From: CAYLWN01 sp964387625
GTDB taxonomy: Bacteria; Patescibacteriota; Microgenomatia; UBA10105
Direction: 5' to 3'
Assembly (NCBI GenBank): GCA_964387625.1
Contig: CAYLWN010000007.1
Span: forward strand, 1 to 39,127
DNA length: 39,127 bases
The notes under the pieces were generated by a model. It was not told the DNA's origin. It did not search any database and saw only the letters and a list, made by a program, of their open reading frames with translations. A program made the position numbers and the translations under genes. Shown in pieces: positions 29,364-36,535 of this stretch (position 1 is the first letter of the stretch; each line of letters opens with the position of its first letter).

Positions 29364-29707
29364 AGTTTTACCCCTCCCTTTCTTAAACCTTCAGCCAAAG
29401 CTTTTACCCGACCATGGTAAGTGAATCCGCTTCTGTCAAAAACTAAGGCAGCAATTTTTGCTTTCAAAGCTTTCTCAGCTATCATTTCTCCTAATGTAAA
29501 AGCCCTCTTAATTTTATTTTTTTCGTTTTTAACTAAGGTTTTATCAGATAAACCAATGACAGTTTTATGCTTTGCATCGTCAATTATCTGGGCAAATAAA
29601 TATTTATTTGACCTTGAAACTGATAATCTCGCTCTGGCTGTCACGCCCTTAATTTTATTGCGGACCCTTAATTTTCTGATTGTACGTCTTTGTTTTGTAT
29701 CTAACAT
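29360..29707 (-). CDS. rplR: 50S ribosomal protein L18
   Basis: 115 residues, normal L18 length. L18 binds 5S rRNA. Family features are the basic N-terminus (KQRRTIRKLRVRNKIKG), RLSVSRSNKYLFAQIIDD with its YxQ-like strand, and the closing AALVFDRSGFTYHGRVKALA followed by AEGLRKGGVKL. The start at 29707 is preceded by AAAGGAAAAC, a weak Shine-Dalgarno. The stop codon TAA shares bases with the proposed ATA start of rpsE. Confidence 0.97.
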   Translation of the reverse strand: MLDTKQRRTIRKLRVRNKIKGVTARARLSVSRSNKYLFAQIIDDAKHKTVIGLSDKTLVKNEKNKIKRAFTLGEMIAEKALKAKIAALVFDRSGFTYHGRVKALAEGLRKGGVKL

Positions 29708-29721
29708 AATGTTTTCCTTTT

Positions 29722-30270
29722 TTAAGCTGTACCGGCAGCCTTAACTGCTTTACCTGCTTTCTTTCTAACTAATTCTCCTAAATAACGGATACCTTTACCT
29801 TTGTATGGTTCAGGCCGTTTGACATCCCTAATTTGTGCTGCTATTTCGCCAACTTGTTTTTTATCAATTCCTGATACTGTAATCAAAGTATTATCTGTAA
29901 CTGTAAAAGTCATGTGCTCCGGTGCTTTTATTATAACCGGATGGGTAAAACCAACATTTATCGTCAGTTCACCACCATTGGTGGAAGCCTTATAACCAAC
30001 ACCAACCAACTTTAATTTTTTCTCCCAACCTTGATTGACTCCTAAAACCGCGTTATTTAATAACGACCTGTGTAGCCCATGCAAATTCCCCTGATTTTGA
30101 TTTTCTTTTTGTTTTAATTCTACTTGACTGCCGTTTATAGAAATTGTAAAACCCGACGGGATTGTTAAAGCCAATTCCCCTTTTGGACCAACAACTTTAA
30201 CCAAACTGCCGGTTTGTTCAATTTTAACTCCTGTTGGTATATTAATAATAGTTTTTCCTATTCTTGACAT
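29722..30270 (-). CDS. rplF: 50S ribosomal protein L6
   Basis: 182 residues, standard length, with two related L6 domains. It begins MSRIGKTIINIPTGVKIEQ and includes VKVVGPKGELALTIP. In the second domain it has GVGYKASTNGGELTINVGFTHPV, then ITVSGIDKKQVGEIAAQIRD and KRPEPYKGKGIRYLGELVRK, the strongest signature. L6 lies near the sarcin-ricin loop and factor-binding site. It follows rpsH; the 56-base spacer has a one-sided heptad array. Confidence 0.98.
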   Translation of the reverse strand: MSRIGKTIINIPTGVKIEQTGSLVKVVGPKGELALTIPSGFTISINGSQVELKQKENQNQGNLHGLHRSLLNNAVLGVNQGWEKKLKLVGVGYKASTNGGELTINVGFTHPVIIKAPEHMTFTVTDNTLITVSGIDKKQVGEIAAQIRDVKRPEPYKGKGIRYLGELVRKKAGKAVKAAGTA

Positions 30271-30279
30271 AATTTAAAA

Positions 30280-30307
30280 AAATTCGAAATTCGAATGACG
30301 AAATTCG
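30280..30307 (-). repeat. Heptad array, forward half only (rpsH-rplF spacer)
   Basis: AAATTCG, AAATTCG, AATGACG, AAATTCG in exact 7-base register. The first two units are identical to those at 24370-24383. No inverted half is present. Confidence 0.75.
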
Positions 30308-30326
30308 AAACAAATATTAAAAATTT

Positions 30327-30716
30327 TTACCAAATTCTACAGATTAATTCTCCTCCAACTTTTTCTTTTTTTGCTTCAATGTGTGTTTTAATTCCTTTTG
30401 GTGTTGATAAAATCAAAAATCCTAAACCTGACTGAAATTTTCCCAAATCTCGTATACCTGCATATTGCCTAAGTCCAGGTTTGCTAATCCGTGAAATTTC
30501 TGTGATCGCCGGTTTACTTTGGTTATATAACAATTTAATTGTAAATTTTCGTTTGGATTCATTTGTGGCAACTTCACCCACATATTTATATCTTTTCAAA
30601 ACTAAGGCTAAGGCTTCTTTAACTCCGGAATAAGGAATTTCCACGTCAATTTTTCTAGCCATATAGCCATTTTTTATTCTTGCAATCATATCTCCTAATG
30701 GATCTGATAAACTCAT
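30327..30716 (-). CDS. rpsH: 30S ribosomal protein S8
   Basis: 129 residues, normal S8. The N-terminal part has DPLGDMIARIKNGYMARK, and the C-terminal RNA-binding half has RISKPGLRQYAG, FQSGLGFLILSTPKGI and VGGELICRIW. S8 binds helix 21 of 16S rRNA and in E. coli represses the spc operon by binding the rplE region. The start at 30716 follows rpsZ by 10 bases. Confidence 0.98.
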   Translation of the reverse strand: MSLSDPLGDMIARIKNGYMARKIDVEIPYSGVKEALALVLKRYKYVGEVATNESKRKFTIKLLYNQSKPAITEISRISKPGLRQYAGIRDLGKFQSGLGFLILSTPKGIKTHIEAKKEKVGGELICRIW

Positions 30717-30726
30717 AATTTTTTTA

Positions 30727-30912
30727 TTACCAAGAAGCTTTTATGACTCCCGGTAATTCTCCTTTATGTGCTAATTTTCTAAAACATAAACGGCACAAAC
30801 TGAATTTACGGATATAACCACGTGATCTGCCGCATAATTGACACCGATTATGATTTCTTGATGAAAATTTTTGTGCTTTTTGAAATTTAACTATATTTGA
30901 TTTTTTTGCCAT
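30727..30912 (-). CDS. rpsZ: 30S ribosomal protein S14, zinc type
   Basis: 61 residues, the short zinc-binding S14. The four cysteines are Cys24, Cys27, Cys40 and Cys43 (CQLCGRSRGYIRKFSLCRLC). The C-terminus ELPGVIKASW matches the family. S14 packs in the small-subunit head near S3 and S10. It sits between rplE and rpsH with a 5-base gap to rplE, in standard spc order. Confidence 0.97.
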   Translation of the reverse strand: MAKKSNIVKFQKAQKFSSRNHNRCQLCGRSRGYIRKFSLCRLCFRKLAHKGELPGVIKASW

Positions 30913-30917
30913 ACTTT

Positions 30918-31457
30918 TTATTCCTTTTCAAACGGCATGCCTAATTTTTCCAATAAGGAAAAAGCATGCGCATCATTTTTTGCATTAGTGACAAAAGTTA
31001 ATTGCAATCCTCTGATTTTATCGATTTTGTTATATTCAATTTCCGGAAATACTATCTGCTCTCTCAATCCCAAGGAATAATTTCCGCTACCATCAAAATT
31101 TTTCTTTGCTACTCCCCTAAAATCACGTACTCTGGGTAAGGCAATTTTTATAAGTTTTTCCAAAAATTCATACATTCTTTTACCCCGCATCGTTACTTTT
31201 ATGCCGATTTTATCTCCGGCACGCAATTTAAATGTCGCAATAGATTTCTTTGCTCTGGTAATAGATGGTTTTTGACCGGTAATTACAGACAACTGATCTG
31301 CCACTTTAGCTAATACTTTCTGATCCAATAAAGCTTCACCTAGTCCTACATTAACTACGATTTTTGTGAGTCTAGGCACAGCCATAACATTGGAAATTTT
31401 TAATTCCTTTTGTAAAGTGCCTTTAATTTCTTTTTGATATTGTTCCCACAAATTCAT
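30918..31457 (-). CDS. rplE: 50S ribosomal protein L5
   Basis: 179 residues, normal length. It begins MNLWEQYQKEIKGTLQKELK and contains PRLTKIVVNVGLGEALLDQK, GQKPSITRAKKSIATFKLRA and the RNA-binding RDFRGVAKKNFDGSGNYSLG. It ends with TFVTNAKNDAHAFSLLEKLG. L5 binds 5S rRNA and forms bridge B1b with S13. The spacer to rplX is 15 bases, with ACAGGAGTTT upstream as a Shine-Dalgarno. Confidence 0.98.
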   Translation of the reverse strand: MNLWEQYQKEIKGTLQKELKISNVMAVPRLTKIVVNVGLGEALLDQKVLAKVADQLSVITGQKPSITRAKKSIATFKLRAGDKIGIKVTMRGKRMYEFLEKLIKIALPRVRDFRGVAKKNFDGSGNYSLGLREQIVFPEIEYNKIDKIRGLQLTFVTNAKNDAHAFSLLEKLGMPFEKE

Positions 31458-31472
31458 ATTTTTAAACTCCTG

Positions 31473-31778
31473 TTAAATCAACTGACCGCATTTACGGCAA
31501 ATCCGTTGTTTTTCCTTTTTGACTACATTGAAACCTACTCTGGTTGGCTTTTTACATTTCGGACAAATTAACTGTATCCTCCCCATAGGTAAAGGACGCG
31601 GAAAATCAATTATACCACCCGGATGTTTCTCGTCTCTTTTTTTAGTATGCCGTTTATAAAGATTTAGTCCTAATACCAATACCGCATTTTGGGTACTTAA
31701 AAATTTTTCAATTTTACCCTTTCTGCCTTTATCTTTACCACCGGTAATTATAATTTCATCATTTTTCTTAAATTTCAT
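31473..31778 (-). CDS. rplX: 50S ribosomal protein L24
   Basis: 101 residues from the ATG at 31778, chosen over the ATG at 31784 because AGGAGGT lies about 6 bases before it and too close to the first one. The start overlaps the rplN stop by one base (TAATG). The KOW motif region has NDEIIITGGKDKGRKGKIEK. The C-terminus carries a zinc ribbon, LICPKCKKP ... ICRKCGQLI, which is absent in E. coli L24 but common in other bacteria. L24 is an early assembly protein near the exit tunnel. Confidence 0.96.
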   Translation of the reverse strand: MKFKKNDEIIITGGKDKGRKGKIEKFLSTQNAVLVLGLNLYKRHTKKRDEKHPGGIIDFPRPLPMGRIQLICPKCKKPTRVGFNVVKKEKQRICRKCGQLI

Positions 31779-32152
31779 TACCATACCTCCTGCGCCATAG
31801 AAATAATTTTATTAAAACCTTTTTCTTTTAATTCTCTGGCAATCGGACCAAATATCCTAGTACCTCTGGGATTTTTATCAATTAGCGTATCAATAATTAC
31901 TGCTGCATTATCATCAAATCTGATATATGAACCATCTTCCCTGCGGGTCTCTTTCCTGGTCCTGACAATCACAGCTTTGACTACTTCATGTTGTTTTACC
32001 ATTCCCACAGGATCAGCTTTTTTAACTACGGCATTAACAATATCTCCGATATAACCAAATTTTCGTTTTGATCCACCATAGATCTGAAATACCGAAATGA
32101 TATGAGCTCCGGTATTATCTGCTACTGTCAAATATGATCTTAGTTGTACCAT
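31778..32152 (-). CDS. rplN: 50S ribosomal protein L14
   Basis: 124 residues, normal L14. It begins MVQLRSYLTVADNTGAHIIS and contains GDIVNAVVKKADPVGMVKQH, VIVRTRKETRREDGSYIRFD and DNAAVIIDTLIDKNPRGTRI. L14 contacts 16S helix 14 and is a binding site for silencing factor RsfS. The leader contains the two-hairpin motif (copy 2) between rpsQ and this gene. AAAAAGGAATAT gives a weak Shine-Dalgarno. Confidence 0.98.
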   Translation of the reverse strand: MVQLRSYLTVADNTGAHIISVFQIYGGSKRKFGYIGDIVNAVVKKADPVGMVKQHEVVKAVIVRTRKETRREDGSYIRFDDNAAVIIDTLIDKNPRGTRIFGPIARELKEKGFNKIISMAQEVW

Positions 32153-32173
32153 ATATTCCTTTTTAAGAATTTT

Positions 32174-32262
32174 AGAGTCTGTTTGATCCCGATTGAATCG
32201 GGATCATTACAGAATCTTATGAAGCTGTTTTTCCTTTTAATTTAAGATTTTTAAACAGCTTC
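32174..32262 (-). promoter_or_regulatory. Two-hairpin leader of rplN (copy 2 of the leader motif)
   Basis: Hairpin B: AGAGTCTG (32174-32181) pairs with CAGAATCT (32210-32217) with one mismatch, enclosing GATCCCGAT and ATCGGGATC (9 bp, 3-base loop). Hairpin A: GAAGCTGTTT (32221-32230) pairs perfectly with AAACAGCTTC (32253-32262) and includes the last rpsQ codons and stop. Spacing and order match the rplV and adk leaders. No U-run follows, so it is not a standard terminator. Confidence 0.75.
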
Positions 32263-32490
32263 TTTAGTTATTTTTTCCAAAATTTGATAATGCGTTTGTT
32301 TAGAAACTGGCCGGCAACTTTGATAGGTCACCGTGTCTCCAATTTCTAATGCAATATCTGTATGAGCTTTTAATCTTTGTGTCCGGCGCATGATTTTTTT
32401 ATATTTTGGATGCGCTCTGGTAATAGTCCGTTCAACTACTACTGTTTTTGCCATTTTATTTGAAACTACTTTGCCTTGATATATTTTCAT
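32251..32490 (-). CDS. rpsQ: 30S ribosomal protein S17
   Basis: 79 residues, normal S17, an OB-fold. It begins MKIYQGKVVSNKMAKTVVVE, then TRAHPKYKKIMRRTQRLKAH, and the family motif GDTVTYQSCRPVSKQTHYQ. S17 binds the central domain of 16S rRNA. Its start overlaps the rpmC stop by 4 bases (ATGA). The final codons and stop lie in hairpin A of the rplN leader. Confidence 0.97.
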   Translation of the reverse strand: MKIYQGKVVSNKMAKTVVVERTITRAHPKYKKIMRRTQRLKAHTDIALEIGDTVTYQSCRPVSKQTHYQILEKITKEAV

Positions 32491-32708
32491 GATTTCTTTT
32501 CTCCTTGTTTTTGCATTTCAAATTCTTTTAAAACTGTCAAAATCTTGGCTATATCATCTTTAATAACGGTTTTTTGTCTAGTGTTTTTAATTTGTTTTAC
32601 ATTTCGTTCCAGTGAATATTTAGTTATAGCTTGGCGTTTTTCAACCAAATTTTTTTGTAAATCTTTAATATTTTTTTGTCTTAATGATAAAAAATCTTTT
32701 CTTTTCAT
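32487..32708 (-). CDS. rpmC: 50S ribosomal protein L29
   Basis: 73 residues, all helical, rich in Lys and Gln, without a strong motif. It has the L29 pattern of two helices, with KNIKDLQKNLVEKRQAITKY in the first and DDIAKILTVLKEFEMQ in the second. It sits between rplP and rpsQ, the fixed position of L29, which decides the call. L29 lies near the exit tunnel and forms part of the trigger-factor and SRP docking site. Confidence 0.9.
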   Translation of the reverse strand: MKRKDFLSLRQKNIKDLQKNLVEKRQAITKYSLERNVKQIKNTRQKTVIKDDIAKILTVLKEFEMQKQGEKKS

Positions 32709-32713
32709 AGTGA

Positions 32714-33121
32714 TTAAATTTTTTCTATAAATTTTGTTCTTACAGGTAATTTAGCTGATGCCAATCTCATGGCTTCATGAGCTACTTCTTTGGAAACTGC
32801 TCCCATTTCAAATAATATCCGACCGGCTTTTATAACCGCTACGTATTCATAAACATCGCCTTTTCCACTGCCCATTCTGGTTTCAGCGGGTTTTTTAGTA
32901 ATCGGTTTATCAGGAAAAATTCTGATCCAAATCCGGCCACCACGTTGAGTGTAATGAGTCAATGTTCTTCTGGCTGACTCTATCTGTTTACTGGACACCC
33001 AACCGTTTGTCAAAGCTTTTAATCCAAAGTCTCCAAAATCAATATTTTGACCGCGACTGGCTATCCCTGTCATACTTCCTCTAAAGCTTTTTCTATGCTT
33101 GGCTCTTTTTGGTGCTAACAT
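32714..33121 (-). CDS. rplP: 50S ribosomal protein L16
   Basis: 135 residues, standard length. It begins MLAPKRAKHRKSFRGSMTGI and contains KALTNGWVSSKQIESARRTL, GGRIWIRIFPDKPITKKPAE and GSGKGDVYEYVAVIKAGRIL. L16 is next to the A-site tRNA elbow and needed for late 50S maturation. The 69-base spacer to rpsC has a short TCACGTGA-containing palindromic stretch near 33151-33170. Confidence 0.98.
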   Translation of the reverse strand: MLAPKRAKHRKSFRGSMTGIASRGQNIDFGDFGLKALTNGWVSSKQIESARRTLTHYTQRGGRIWIRIFPDKPITKKPAETRMGSGKGDVYEYVAVIKAGRILFEMGAVSKEVAHEAMRLASAKLPVRTKFIEKI

Positions 33122-33190
33122 ATTACTTTGATTTACACTTGATTCTTATCACGTGATTATCACGTGATTTCACTTCATGTGTTGATCTTT

Positions 33191-33841
33191 TTACGCTACT
33201 TTCTCCCCCTTGGCTATCCAGACTTTAACGCCGATATAACCGGATTTCGTCAATGATGGAATTTCCGCATAATCTACATCTTCTCTGATTGTTGATAAAG
33301 GCACTGTACCTTTTTGAAATTTTTCACGTCTGGAAATTTCAGCTCCGGCAATTCTACCTGCCAATAAAATTCTTACTCCTTTGGCTCCGCTTCCCATCAC
33401 TCTTTCAATCGCCTGATTTGATACGCGTTTATGAGGCATTCTTTTAGCCAATTGTTCTGCTATATTTTTTGCAACAATCGTGGCGTCTAAATTTGGTTCT
33501 TTTACAGGTTCGACTTTTAATTCTATTTTTAGAATTGATTTTTGATTTTGTTTTTTCAAAAAAGTATTTACATACTTCTTCAAATCTTCCAAACCCGTAC
33601 CACCTCTACCAATCACTACTCCAGGTCTGACAACATATACGATAATATCAATCCTGTTTATTGACCGTTCAATTTCTACTCTTGATAAGCCGGCGTTTTT
33701 TAATTTTTCTTCCAATGCAAGACGCAAACGGATATCTTCCAAAAGCAATGTTTTATACCGCTTATCATCAGCATACCAACGGGATACCCAAGGGTATAAA
33801 ACTCCTAATCTGAAACCTTTCGGATTTATTTTTTGTCCCAT
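33191..33841 (-). CDS. rpsC: 30S ribosomal protein S3
   Basis: 216 residues. It begins MGQKINPKGFRLGVLYPW. The KH domain is around 60-110, with VYVVRPGVVIGRGGTGLEDL containing the GxxG loop. The C-terminal domain has GARGVRILLAGRI-type sequence (here GAKGVRILLAGRIAGAEISR), then DVDYAEIPSLTKSGYIGVKV. S3 forms the mRNA entry site with S4 and S5. The spacer after rplV is a heptad array. Confidence 0.98.
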   Translation of the reverse strand: MGQKINPKGFRLGVLYPWVSRWYADDKRYKTLLLEDIRLRLALEEKLKNAGLSRVEIERSINRIDIIVYVVRPGVVIGRGGTGLEDLKKYVNTFLKKQNQKSILKIELKVEPVKEPNLDATIVAKNIAEQLAKRMPHKRVSNQAIERVMGSGAKGVRILLAGRIAGAEISRREKFQKGTVPLSTIREDVDYAEIPSLTKSGYIGVKVWIAKGEKVA

Positions 33842-33850
33842 AATTTCCTT

Positions 33851-33885
33851 TAAATTCTAATTTCTAAACTCTAAATTCTAAACTC
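33851..33885 (-). repeat. Five-unit heptad array (rpsC-rplV spacer)
   Basis: Plus-strand units TAAATTC, TAATTTC, TAAACTC, TAAATTC, TAAACTC run in strict register. On the other side two related inverted units (TTAGGAT, TTAGGTT) lie in the rplV stop and last codons, so the array seems to have altered the L22 C-terminus. Confidence 0.8.
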
Positions 33886-33887
33886 TT

Positions 33888-34298
33888 TTAGGATTTAGGT
33901 TTTAATGTTTTCACTGTTTTTACACTCGGTTTTACTTCTAAGTTAATCTTTGGTTTGACCTCTGATTTTACTTCAATTAATGTCACTTTGATATGGCACA
34001 TTTTTTTCTTATATGTATGAGCCATGCCACGGGACACTGCCCTAAATCGTTTCATCGGCGGACCTTTCAATACATTAATGCCGGCAATTTTTAAATTGGC
34101 ACTATTTATTGAATATCTTTTTACTGCATTATCAATTGCTGATGCAATTAATTTTTTCAAAGGCTCACTACCGCTTTTTCTTATAAAAGACAATGCGGAA
34201 ACTGCATCGTTTGGTCGCATGTGTTTTACACTGTCAGCCAATAATTGCAGTTTTCGTTGTGATACCCGTATATATTTTCCAGTTGCTGATATTTCCAT
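33888..34298 (-). CDS. rplV: 50S ribosomal protein L22
   Basis: 136 residues from the ATG at 34298. The frame opens further upstream to 34340, but that would translate the leader hairpin. The core is typical: YIRVSQRKLQLLADSVKHM, RKSGSEPLKKLIASAIDNAV, FRAVSRGMAHTYKKKMCHIK. The extra C-terminal tail of about 25 residues is repetitive (VKPKINLEVKPSVKTVKTLK), unusual for L22, and its last codons are part of the heptad array. L22 lines the exit tunnel. The leader has the two-hairpin motif, copy 1. Confidence 0.96.
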   Translation of the reverse strand: MEISATGKYIRVSQRKLQLLADSVKHMRPNDAVSALSFIRKSGSEPLKKLIASAIDNAVKRYSINSANLKIAGINVLKGPPMKRFRAVSRGMAHTYKKKMCHIKVTLIEVKSEVKPKINLEVKPSVKTVKTLKPKS

Positions 34299-34307
34299 AT
34301 ATTTTTT

Positions 34308-34393
34308 AGAATCTGTTTGATCCACCATTTGGTGGATCATTACAGAATCTTATAAAGCTGTTATACCTTTTAATTTCAATTTTTAAACAGCTT
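34308..34393 (-). promoter_or_regulatory. Two-hairpin leader of rplV (copy 1 of the leader motif)
   Basis: Hairpin B: AGAATCTG (34308-34315) pairs with CAGAATCT (34343-34350) with one mismatch, enclosing GATCCACC and GGTGGATC (8 bp, 4-base loop). Hairpin A: AAGCTGTT (34355-34362) pairs with AACAGCTT (34386-34393). Hairpin B lies 10 bases before the rplV start, and hairpin A directly after the rpsS stop. Confidence 0.75.
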
Positions 34394-34678
34394 TTAAGTT
34401 TTCTCCAAAACCCGCTTAGTTACTTGACCATGACCTCTAAACGTTCTGGTAGGCGCAAATTCACCTAATCGATGTCCTACCATGTCTTCTGTAATAAATA
34501 CTTCAATATGTGTCCTACCGTTGTGCACTAAAATTCTGTGGCCTACAAATTCCGGCGGAATCTGGCAAGCCCTGGCCCATGTTTTGACAGGAACTTTTTG
34601 CCCACTGTCATTAAGACGGGTAATTTTTTTCATCAAATTTTCATCTATATAAGGACCTTTTTTGCTTGATCTTGACAT
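34394..34678 (-). CDS. rpsS: 30S ribosomal protein S19
   Basis: 94 residues, normal length. It begins MSRSSKKGPYIDENLMKKI and has the family block RACQIPPEFVGHRILVHNGR followed by HIEVFITEDMVGHRLGEFAP and TRTFRGHG. S19 forms the head with S13 and contacts the A-site tRNA. It is preceded by a 78-base heptad array that separates it from rplB. Confidence 0.98.
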   Translation of the reverse strand: MSRSSKKGPYIDENLMKKITRLNDSGQKVPVKTWARACQIPPEFVGHRILVHNGRTHIEVFITEDMVGHRLGEFAPTRTFRGHGQVTKRVLEKT

Positions 34679-34681
34679 AAT

Positions 34682-34731
34682 TTAATTAATAGTTCGTAGT
34701 TCGTAGTTCATAGTTCGTAGTAGATATTTCT
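34682..34731 (-). repeat. Heptad array (rpsS-rplB spacer)
   Basis: Units TTAATTA, ATAGTTC, GTAGTTC, GTAGTTC, ATAGTTC, GTAGTAG run in 7-base register, followed by ATATTTCT. The inverted half is degenerate (TTGAACT, TCGAACT). The 20-base core at 34712-34731 is identical to the cores at 23876 and 24643. Confidence 0.8.
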
Positions 34732-34756
34732 ACTTTGAACTTGAAAACTTACGCAT

Positions 34757-35530
34757 TTACTTCGAACTTTTTGATTTCTTTCTTTGTATTATATATTTAT
34801 CACTGTATTTATTGTGTTTGCGGGTTTTTTTACCTAATGTACGTTTTCCCCAAGGACTTTTAGGTGATTTCATGCCAATACCGCTTCTGCCTTCTCCTCC
34901 ACCGTGCGGATGAGAACGGGGATCTTGGGCAACTCCCCGAACTTCCGGTCTTTTACCCATATGTCTGGCTCTTCCTGCACTACCAATCTGTAATGTCCGC
35001 CATTCTTCTCTGCCTACCTGACCTACGCTTACCCAACAATCAGTGGATATTTTTCTAACTTCACCGCTAGGCAGTTTTACATGTACAAATTTATCTTCTT
35101 TAGCTAAAATTGTGGCTGCCACACCAGCTGATCGTAACATTTTTGCTCCCTGACCGGGAATCAGTTCAATATTATGTACCAATGTTCCCAAAGGCACATT
35201 GCCTGCCAGTAATGCATTTCCTGGTTTAATCTCTGCATTTGCCGCGCTTAAGACTTTTTGACCAACAGTTAATCCGTTTGGAGATAAAATATAGCGTTTA
35301 GCACCATCAGGATATAAAATCAAGGCAATTCTGGCAGTTCTGTTGGGATCATATTCAATTGCCAAAACTTGCCCCATAATGTCTTTTTTATTGCGTTTGA
35401 AATCAATTTGCCTAAAATACCTTTTATGTCTGCCTCCCTGATGCCTGACAGACACATGACCCTGACTGTCTCTGCCTGAATGCTTTGGTAAAATCCGTCT
35501 TAAATTTTTGGAAACTAGTGTTTTAGTCAT
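34757..35530 (-). CDS. rplB: 50S ribosomal protein L2
   Basis: 257 residues, about 16-20 shorter than usual because the N-terminus begins close to HSGRDSQGHVSVRHQGG. Core blocks are YDPNRTARIALILYPDG, IPGQGAKMLRSAGVAATILA and the peptidyl-transferase-contacting VRGVAQDPRSHPHGGGEG. The final KKTRKHNKYSDKYIIQRKK is also normal. L2 is needed for subunit association. It lies 3 bases after the rplW stop, so the two are coupled. The shorter N-terminus is probably a lineage trait, not a wrong start, because no upstream start is available. Confidence 0.98.
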   Translation of the reverse strand: MTKTLVSKNLRRILPKHSGRDSQGHVSVRHQGGRHKRYFRQIDFKRNKKDIMGQVLAIEYDPNRTARIALILYPDGAKRYILSPNGLTVGQKVLSAANAEIKPGNALLAGNVPLGTLVHNIELIPGQGAKMLRSAGVAATILAKEDKFVHVKLPSGEVRKISTDCWVSVGQVGREEWRTLQIGSAGRARHMGKRPEVRGVAQDPRSHPHGGGEGRSGIGMKSPKSPWGKRTLGKKTRKHNKYSDKYIIQRKKSKSSK

Positions 35531-35533
35531 AAA

Positions 35534-35836
35534 TTATTTCTTTGTTTGTGGTTGTTCCACGGTAAATAAATCAATTTTTTCGTCTTTACTTAATGTCACC
35601 ATAGCTTTTTTCCAAATTGAACCCATGGAAGGTAATCTTTTTCTTCCGGTTTTAATAGCTTCACTTTTATGAATTAAAGTTTTTGTTGATTTAACATGCA
35701 CTTTAAATTGATTATTTATGGCATTGGCTATGGCTGTTTTTTGTGAATTTATATCCACAAAAAATGAATATACGCCTTTTGCAGCTAACATCAATGATTT
35801 TTCAGTAATAATCGGTTTAATTAAAATTGGTTTCAT
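35534..35836 (-). CDS. rplW: 50S ribosomal protein L23
   Basis: 100 residues. It begins MKPILIKPIITEKSLMLAAK and contains KGVYSFFVDINSQKTAIANA and the RKRLPSMGSIWKKAMVTLS end. L23 is at the tunnel exit and is the docking site for trigger factor and SRP. The rplD stop overlaps its start by 4 bases (ATGA), implying translational coupling. Confidence 0.97.
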   Translation of the reverse strand: MKPILIKPIITEKSLMLAAKGVYSFFVDINSQKTAIANAINNQFKVHVKSTKTLIHKSEAIKTGRKRLPSMGSIWKKAMVTLSKDEKIDLFTVEQPQTKK

Positions 35837-36531
35837 GATTTTTTATTAGTATTTATTAAATTTAATGCTTCATCGGCAAAAATTAAGGATTGTGATTTAA
35901 ATAGATCTAAAGGAGATAAAGAATTTGCCGGTCTTAAGGTAACATTTTCAATATTGGCAGTTGCTCTAATTGCGTTTATAAGTTCAGGAGTTAAAACCAA
36001 TAAAATTTTCTTGTCAGCTAAATTTAATTTATTTATTAAGGCAACAATTTCTTTGGTTTTACCGGTTGATTTATCAAATCCTTTTACGACTGCAATTGCC
36101 TGTTTTTGACACATATTTGATAATAATCCATATAAAACTTGACGCCGCATAGTTTTGGGTAATTTTAACTCAAAATTTCTGGGACTCGGTCCAAATACAA
36201 TACCTCCGCCAACAAAAATTGGAGCTTTGATCGAACCGTGTCTGGCCCGTCCGGTACCTTTTTGTCGGTAAATTTTTCTGGTTGACCCGTCTACCTCACC
36301 CCGGGTTTTGGTTGACTGTGTGCCTTGTCTTAACGCTGCTTGATAAACTCTGATAGCTTGAGCTAAAAGCGTCGGGTTTTCTTTTTGATTAAATATCTCA
36401 GGCAATTTAATTTGTCCCAATTGTTCGCCTTTTAAATTAAAAAGCGAGGCTTGAGGACCACTAATTTTAACAGTCTTTTTTACCAAGACTTTAGTTTTTT
36501 TAATTTTTGTAATAGTTTTTTTGGTTGGCAT
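35833..36531 (-). CDS. rplD: 50S ribosomal protein L4
   Basis: 232 residues. The first 27 residues form a lysine-rich extension (KKTITKIKKTKVLVKKTVK). The core starts at ASLFNLKGEQLGQIKLPE and includes STKTRGEVDGSTRKIYRQKG, GTGRARHGSIKAPIFVGGGI and FGPSPRNFELKLPK. L4 reaches into the exit tunnel. In E. coli it represses the S10 operon by binding the leader; here a terminator-like hairpin lies just ahead of the upstream rplC gene, which makes similar attenuation conceivable. The gene follows rplC by 4 bases. Confidence 0.97.
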   Translation of the reverse strand: MPTKKTITKIKKTKVLVKKTVKISGPQASLFNLKGEQLGQIKLPEIFNQKENPTLLAQAIRVYQAALRQGTQSTKTRGEVDGSTRKIYRQKGTGRARHGSIKAPIFVGGGIVFGPSPRNFELKLPKTMRRQVLYGLLSNMCQKQAIAVVKGFDKSTGKTKEIVALINKLNLADKKILLVLTPELINAIRATANIENVTLRPANSLSPLDLFKSQSLIFADEALNLINTNKKS

Positions 36532-36535
36532 AAAA

